DNA of 64,000 nt from Coriolopsis trogii (lineage: Eukaryota > Basidiomycota > Agaricomycetes > Polyporales > Polyporaceae), in NCBI GenBank assembly GCA_020543525.1, contig JAHYIO010000033.1, forward strand, positions 2,108,001-2,172,000, read 5' to 3'. A program made the translations under genes and the position numbers. The notes beneath the pieces were generated by a model, which did no database searches, was not told the origin of the DNA, and was given only the letters and a program-made list of their open reading frames with translations. Of the stretch, positions 57,812 through 64,000 are shown piece by piece; the first letter of the stretch is position 1; each line of letters begins with the position of its first letter.

Positions 57812-60800
57812 TCAGCAAGCCGGAACAGTCAGTGGAATTTTGACGGTCCTCTGCAATGAATGTTAGCGGCCTTGGCAGTAGCATAGCGATAAGGAGAACG
57901 CTCACAGCGAGCCCCTGTTATCGGTTTATATCAGTATCCAGATCTCGTCCTGCGGACTTGGGGACTTACAGATAGACTAGTCTCCTTATACTTGACACTC
58001 ATATCAGCAGCGGTTAACCGCATTGCTTCTATGGCCTCGTCCAACGTGACGCTGTATACATTCTGACTAGCCATCGCAAGTTGAGCGGCCGTAATCGCCT
58101 TGACGGCTATATCAAGTTGTCAGCTCGGTGTCATAATCTGAACTGGACTGCGGGTGTGACAGACCTCCAAGGCTATTACGTTCCTATTGGCCAGAAGTGA
58201 GCCAAGTTCTCGGCATACGGTGGGGATAAATCGACGCACTATGCATGGAACTTGAACAAGCCCGTCGATGGGGTCACAGGTCAGACCCAAATTGTGCTCT
58301 GCATTAGAGAGAAAAGGGGAGGTGAAACGATCGATATGCTATTCCATGTTCGCCAAAGGCGCCACCGCAAGAAAGGTGGCTTACCTATACCGATTTCAGC
58401 GGCTTGAAGGATAGTCTCCGGCGATGCTAGGGGTCCGAGTAAGAGGACAATCTGACCGGGGTTCATTTACACAAAAAGAGTACAGACCTCCCATACAGGC
58501 CGCGAAGCCAGCGCTGGCCATGGAGCAGGCAACTAGCGGCCAATGGCGGTGAGTAAGGATGGCATGCGGAAAATATCAGGAACGTGCCTCCGACTTCGGC
58601 TTGACAGCCACCCTCAGCGGCAGATATGGTACTTCCTCGCTTAAAGAGCATGCCGATGGCCTGTGATACCCATGGGATGAACTCGCGCGTATAGAGTGGG
58701 ACAAACGGATCCGTTACGTACGGCAGCTGTGAGCAAGAAGGTAACGACGGACCTCTCTGGATCATCGCTGACAAACTATTAAGGGGGAGGAAGGCGGTCG
58801 GGAACTGGGGAGCATGCGCACGCGAAGTAGAAGGCCTACCTCCACGATGTACTTCAATACGGCAGGTATGACACCAGCAGCGCCGTTTGTGGGAGAGGTG
58901 ACGATGCGACCACCGCTCGCATTCACTTCATTGACTGCAATTGCATAGCACGACAAGAAGTCCATGGCTGGGATTGTAGTCTTGCGCTGAACGATATTCG
59001 TACACATCGGAAATTCAAACTGGTTAAAGTCGGAATGTCAAACAAACGGAAGAGCTTACTGGAGGCATGGGTGTGACAGGGTGGTCTAGAACGCCAAGGA
59101 CCCGCGTCGGACGAGAGGCTGATATCTTGCCCGTGCCCTCAGGCTTCGCCGTCGTGTCGACATGGGGAGAGAAGCCCTGCGGCGCCGAGAGTTGGGCGGC
59201 GAGCATGGCAGTCCCACCGGCCCCAATTGCGGGGTGGGATGCAGAGGCTAGACCTGGATAGAACCTGGAAGGCCGCGGTGAACAATGGAGAGACGTAATA
59301 CGGGCGGGAGAACGCACCCACGCATGAGGCGGCGGTAGAGGAGCGGCGCACGACGACGGAGGCCGAGCCTGCCGGGCAGCTTCTCCTCTGTAGAAGACAC
59401 ACCTGTCCGAATGCAGTCGTCCATCACAGCCCAGATTCGCAAGAGCTGCAATTTGCCGGCCCAGTGAGCACTCGAGGGTAAGTCTCGAGGACGAACGCGT
59501 GCACCTTCTCGTGGATGTCTTCATGTGAATACCCAAAGTGGAGCTCATTTTCGTACACAATCTGGGCAATCGTCATCTAAACCCCCGCCGTCAGTCGCCA
59601 CGACAACAAGGCCGTCCCCGATCACGTACATTGTGCTTCTTTGTGAGACTCAAAAGGCTGTCCCCGGACTTTTTGTTCGCTTAGTACATGTCCGACTATT
59701 GACGACTAAATGGGCTACGCACAGAAAACGGATATGGTGGTTGAGTCGGGTCCCGCGGTGGCACCGGCTCTCCAGGTTCTGCTTCTGTGCTGTGTGTCTG
59801 ATGCAGCCGCGCGCCGTGCACCACACTTTTGTCCACACCCTTGTAGAACAAATTCTCGTCCACTGTAATCCCGAGGATCAGCATATTCTCCCCCGCTCGT
59901 GACTCACCCTCACCTTTGGTCATTTCATTCACGACAAACCCGCCACCAACGCTGGTTGAAATTTGAGATAATGAAATTAATCATTATGTCTTCCATTTTC
60001 TCTCTCTGGGAAGCTCCTCGCCCACGTACCTGAAGTATTCATTGGTCGCCAACAGATCTCCGTCCTTGCCGAACACCGAGAACCGCATCCCGTTTGGATG
60101 TGTCTTCAGCACCTGGTCCCACCGCCACACCATATCTTTGTCCATATCGTACACGATACGGTGTCGCCCACCCAGCAGCAGCGTCTTGTTCTCAAGGATC
60201 GCCGCATACCGCGAAGGGATGGTCCCCGTGTCAATCGTCTCAGGGTCTGATCCTATAGCACCGTCGCCTTGGTTAACAGAGCGTTGCGAAAGGGGAGATA
60301 GCGATGTCGTTACCTTCCAATCCCAACAGAATAGCTTGTGGCGTATGATGACTACCTCATCGAACCCATCAGGCAAGGTGTAACACAATGGCGAATCGTC
60401 TTACCCTTTCCCTGTAAACGCTCGGCATATTCAGAACGCTTCCACGAGCTTCAATTCATCTTGCACGCACCGGTGGCCGCGAGAGAACCATAACTTGCAT
60501 TCTTGTTTTTGAGAACTATATACTCACATACGGGATAGGTACTCACAGCGTGATCTTGACTGTCTCAACCTGTTGACCACAGATAATCAAGGTTGAACAG
60601 CTTGATGTATTTGTGAAGAGTCATGACGCACCTTGTCCAGTAGACCAAGTGCCTCCAAATCTCCAATGAAGATCTTGCCCGCGCGCATTGGCCCGACGGT
60701 GTGCGACGAACTGGGCCCAACTACGCCACAACTTCAGCGTCCAATCCTACACGTCGCAATTGTTAATCAAGGGCGGGGGCGGGATGGGACGCACCTCCAA

Positions 60801-61125
60801 TGCTGAACAGATCGAACGCAGAAATCACAGCGTGTTCGTGCTTCTGCTCGTGTGCTCCTATCGAACTCAACTCCTCTGCAGGCATCGCGTCTTCGTCTCG
60901 CTCTTCACCGTCCTTGTCCTCCGATACACGTCGGGGGACCGCACTTGGTCCATCATTCCTCCTCCCGGACGTAGTTGCGAAGGTACGCTTCCCAGAGCAC
61001 TCTGTAGCGGTCCGAACGCGTGCGGTAGGCCCCCCGTGGACATGGCCGGTGACCAGACGAGGGACTGTGCAGTTGAGGATCCCGCGGCGCGTCGGAGCAA
61101 GCTGCTTTCTCGCCGTTGCAAGCAT
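57812..61125 (-). CDS. Iron-sulfur L-serine dehydratase, single-chain form
   Basis: This converts L-serine to pyruvate and ammonia with a 4Fe-4S cluster (TIGR00720/SdaA type). A basic N-terminal leader ([15 protein letters not shown]) resembles a mitochondrial presequence. The beta domain follows: [53 protein letters not shown]. The alpha domain has [26 protein letters not shown] and [17 protein letters not shown]. Cluster-type Cys residues lie in [28 protein letters not shown]. Unlike bacterial SdaA it contains an extra segment, [20 protein letters not shown] and beyond, before [10 protein letters not shown]. It is broken into many tiny exons (23, 23, 7 and 38 nt around 60314-60569). Start ATG is at 61125, stop TGA at 57812-57814. 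Confidence 0.9.
60405..60411 (-). other. 7-nt microexon in L-serine dehydratase
   Basis: The minus-strand segment GGAAAGG is flanked by AG on its 5' side and GTAAG on its 3' side. Joining it between the exon ending ACCG (60471-60493) and the exon starting TCATCATACG (60314-60351) gives [14 protein letters not shown]. This matches the conserved TGxGH block of the family. Without it, the frame would shift. Confidence 0.7.
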
Positions 61126-61585
61126 AGCGGGTGTTCGGTCAAATTCCTAGATGTATCTTGAAATCTGTCGAGTTGTGAGGATACGCACTTCGGAACGTGG
61201 TGAGGGTAGGAGGTGGGTTCGCAGTTAGCCCGGGGTCTGTTCCATATCATACATGGCTGTCCGAAATTCGCCACCGTCATGAAGGACCCGGCGGCGGTCA
61301 CCGCCCACTGAAACGCTTCTTCAGACCTTAACCCCAGCCTCCGCCTATAATCAGCGCATGTGACCGTGATCAACTTTTCGCGACGCGTCTCGTATCCGGA
61401 GCTCTGCCTGTTTCATCGGGACCACCAGGTACTCTGCTAACTGCACCTGTGGCATCCACACCGTTAGTATCGCGCTCACATCCTCATTGCTTCTGTCAGG
61501 AACCCAGGGCGACATAGCACCCTACACACGTCCTTGGACAACAATCGATTTAATATTTCCATCATCCCATCCCATCGACCCTCTC
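61126..61585. promoter_or_regulatory. Divergent promoter, serine dehydratase and SET-domain protein
   Basis: 460 bp between divergent start codons at 61125 (minus) and 61586 (plus). No TATA box or conserved site stands out. Confidence 0.4.
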
Positions 61586-63060
61586 ATGCCTGTGTATGGG
61601 ACAGTCCTGCTCACACCATCATCTCCGGCGGAGTCCGTCCATATCCGTAGAGACGCCTATTCCGGTAGGAAGTACCACGCTTCCTTCCCCCTATCGGAGA
61701 ACACCGATCTCCTAGGCACATGCGCTCCGTACTCGTATACAATCTGGAAGCGGTTCCGAAACGAAGTCTGTGCAGAGTGCTGGCGATATGAACGAGGACG
61801 CAAGGCGTTCCTGACGAGACGCGATGACGAGGGACTCGAGGGGATAGGGCATCATACTAGCAGCGGCGACCTCGGGGCATCCCCAAGGGCGGTGCGGGAT
61901 AAGAAAACGGCCACTCACACCGGTACCGGGGCTGGACTATGGTTCTGCGACGAGCAATGCCAGCAACAGTGGATCGCTCGAGAAGGGATCAACACAGTAC
62001 ATCTCTTGAGGCGCCTCGAAGGAGCGCGCCAGAAAAAGAACAAAGCCTCAGCCAGGGACGTGGCCGATCCGCAGAGGGAGGTTACGCAGGAGGTCGTAGA
62101 CAGAGCCTGGGATCTGGTCCACGAGCGCGAGGGGTCTCCGAAAGAGGTGCGCAAGTGGCGCGACCTCCGACTGGACGACTACGAGACGGATATGGCCCGA
62201 TACGTCCTCCTCGCGCTGTCGCGCTACTACCGCGAGCAAATGGGCAGGCACCATCCTCTTGCCCAACTTGGCGACCTCCCTCTTGCGAGCCCTCTCGACA
62301 ACCGCGACCGTATACTTCCCGAGGCAGCGAACGGAGAGGAACGAGCGGCTGCTCCTCCGGAACCCAGCCCGGAGACAGCATCCGAACAAGGTTCAGGCTG
62401 GGAGACGTTTGCGGCGCTGCAGGCGAACGAGTTGTCGCTTATCCGCGCCTGTCCTGAGATCCTGGAGCACCAGACACGGATCTATCAGGTTCTGAGGGGC
62501 CGCTTCGGCCCCAGAAGTACGACCCAATCCGTCATGGAAACATCTTCGAGAAGCTGGCCCTCGTCCGCATCTCCTCCATCTGGTTTTGAGGACGCGACTT
62601 CGGTCGATGAATGCGGTCAAGACCGTAGAGAGCCGGAGCTGGCCGATGTGGTCACACTCCCAAATGTTCGGACAGCGTTGGGAGTTGACCCCGGGAACTC
62701 GTTCGGGATCTGGGAGGTGCCATTGACAGACGAGAGCGAGTGTCTCGGGTTTGCAGTATATCCTGTAGCTTCGTTCTTTAACCATCGTGAGTGCTCATCT
62801 TACGGTGATGTGTCTGTGTGTTTTTACGAGAGAAACGCATGTCGGCAGATTGTTCGCCCAACGTCCGGAAAGAACGAGAGGGTCGGAACCTGCGATTCTT
62901 GACGACGTGTTCCGTGGAGGAAGGAGAGGAGCTCTGCATCAGCTACGGGCATGTGGGTGACATGAGTCGGTCGGACAGGCAGAGGGAACTGTTGGAAGGG
63001 TGGTATTTTGTATGTCAATGTAGCCGTTGCTTAGCAGAGGCAGCAGGACATGGTACTTGA
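61586..63060 (+). CDS. SET-domain methyltransferase-like protein (split SET)
   Basis: The product is about 415 residues. The start ATG at 61586 gives MPVYGTVLLTPSSPAESVHI; the open frame extends upstream without an ATG. A zinc-finger-like Cys stretch, CAECWRYERGR then FCDEQCQQQW, resembles the MYND-type insertion of SMYD proteins. The rest of the SET domain comes after a long insert: FAVYPVASFFNH spliced to HCSPNVRKER gives the catalytic NHxCxPN motif, followed by ELCISYGHV and a post-SET Cys cluster (FVCQCSRCLAE). This split layout is that of the SMYD/SET5-SET6 group. Its substrate is unknown. One intron is seen (about 62789-62851). It ends at TGA 63058-63060. Confidence 0.85.
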
Positions 63061-63754
63061 GGCATGCGGAGGTCGTGTGATTGACCGCGCAGCCCAGAGA
63101 ATTGGAGTCGGGAGATCAGATGTCTGCACCGTTGGGAAGGCAGGAGCTCGCAACGGTGGTTTGTTGAGAATGTCATTGTGGGACCTGCTACATGCCCTGA
63201 AACACCACGAACCCGGCGGCAATCCGGGTCGATAGCGCGAAAGAGACTAGTGAACATTGGGCGCAGTGCGTTGCCGGATGACGGAGTCACCAGAGTATAA
63301 TACGTCGGCAACGTGGACAAGAAGTCTGCAACTAAAGGACGTCAACGGACGAGATGATAGGAAGAAAGTTGGGTTGGAGAATGATGAGTGTCGAGATCAA
63401 TCTGAGGGGCGCGGTGGCCAATGGGGCTGCGACAAAGAGCCGGAAAGAGGATTGGGCTGAGTCTGCCGTTGCCTGCGATCCCAACCAGCCAGCCACGCCT
63501 GTTACCAAGCGCCCGCCTCCAATCAGCTCCGTTTCTCCTCTTTCCCGACCACCTCCCCCTCGTCCATCATTCCTCCTCCTTTCCCTCCTCTCGTCGCCTG
63601 GTTGCTCCCTACACTGTCCTTTTCACGATCTCACCGCTCACCACGACCTGACAGTTACGCCTGCATCCGCCCTCCTTTCTCTCCTCGGGTTCGACAAATT
63701 GTCCTCGAACGCGTGAATATCCCCCTCCTTCTGACCGACGGTTCTCGGTGAACC
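63061..63754. promoter_or_regulatory. Intergenic region before the last gene
   Basis: 694 bp with a strongly CT-rich stretch near 63530-63620 (tttcccgaccacctccccct) as in promoters and leaders of this genome. No other gene was recognised; open frames here are short and low in complexity. Confidence 0.45.
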
Positions 63755-64000
63755 ATGGCCACGCCCAATCCACCGAGAATATACACCTCTCAGGTGCCTA
63801 ATGGCACGCCTGTACGGGAACGCCCCTACCGCTCCGAGTACCCTTCATCCGCCACCAACTCGCCAGCCACCATGCGCTCCGCTGCGTCTTTCAGCAACGC
63901 CCCGCCCCCGAGCTCGTCCAATGCTCAAGGTGCGAATCCTGCCGTACCCAATAATCAGCTGCTATCTGTCGACGGTCTTCTCGCCGCACATGCCGGCTCC
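63755..64000 (+). CDS. N-terminal part of an unidentified protein (truncated by window end)
   Basis: An open frame starts at the ATG at 63755 after a CT-rich leader and runs to the window end without a stop. The first 82 residues begin MATPNPPRIYTSQVP and are Ser/Pro/Ala-rich (SATNSPATMRSAAS, NAPPPSSSNAQGAN). They end in a more structured SVDGLLAAHAGS. Nothing conserved enough to name a family is visible yet. It is likely a real gene because codon use and leader match its neighbours, but the function is unknown. Confidence 0.6.
   Translation, partial: MATPNPPRIYTSQVPNGTPVRERPYRSEYPSSATNSPATMRSAASFSNAPPPSSSNAQGANPAVPNNQLLSVDGLLAAHAGS

Noticed and set aside
1..64000. CRISPR arrays, operons, secondary-metabolite cluster
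   Set aside because: No spaced direct repeats were seen. The genes are individually transcribed with introns, and there is no polyketide synthase, peptide synthetase, terpene cyclase or P450 gene among them.

Overview
The window is nuclear DNA of a filamentous basidiomycete, most likely an Agaricomycete. The evidence is GC-rich genes broken by many 50-60 nt GT-AG introns, CT-rich leaders, tight packing on both strands, basidiomycete-type Ty3/gypsy and Tc1 relics, and proteins such as an F-box/leucine-rich protein and an HSP30/MRH1-type opsin relative. The class assignment is inference; the eukaryotic and fungal nature is clear from the proteins.

Positions 1 to about 8,460 form an AT-rich, gene-free island of decayed transposable elements. 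It holds three related solo LTRs (953-1294, 3090-3420, 4041-4383; the last has a perfect 5-bp target duplication and sits inside an older repeat), a tRNA-like SINE head, a two-copy dispersed repeat, two Ty3/gypsy Gag fossils, a broken Tc1/mariner element with one terminal inverted repeat end, and a short imperfect hairpin.

From 8,461 to the end the window is gene-dense, with about 20 protein genes. In order: DBP9 (-), SNX41/ATG20 (+), DBP4 (-), a CCCH-DUF1771-Smr protein (+), a coiled-coil protein (+), an F-box-like protein (+), a retinal-less opsin relative (+), a Zn2Cys6 transcription factor (-), TSR4/PDCD2 (+), a coiled-coil/PH protein (+), a PQ-loop protein (+), clathrin heavy chain (+), RHO3 (-), an acidic AT-hook protein (-), BFR2/AATF (+), a second Zn2Cys6 factor paralogous to the first (+), an MSC2-type zinc transporter (+), CAF40/CNOT9 (-), an Fe-S L-serine dehydratase (-), a SET-domain protein (+), and the start of an unidentified gene (+) cut by the window end.

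Functionally, four genes belong to ribosome biogenesis (DBP9, DBP4, TSR4, BFR2). Several others serve membrane traffic and polarity (SNX41/ATG20, PQ-loop protein, clathrin heavy chain, RHO3). No operon-like or biosynthetic gene cluster is evident. The most notable points are the transcription-factor paralog pair, very small exons (12 nt and 7 nt) needed to restore conserved motifs, a GC-AG intron in clathrin, an opsin relative that has lost its retinal lysine and proton-transfer aspartates, and the nested LTR history with a CpG-decay signature in the island. Coordinates of spliced genes run from start codon to stop codon; the introns were inferred by eye from reading frames and protein-family conservation.
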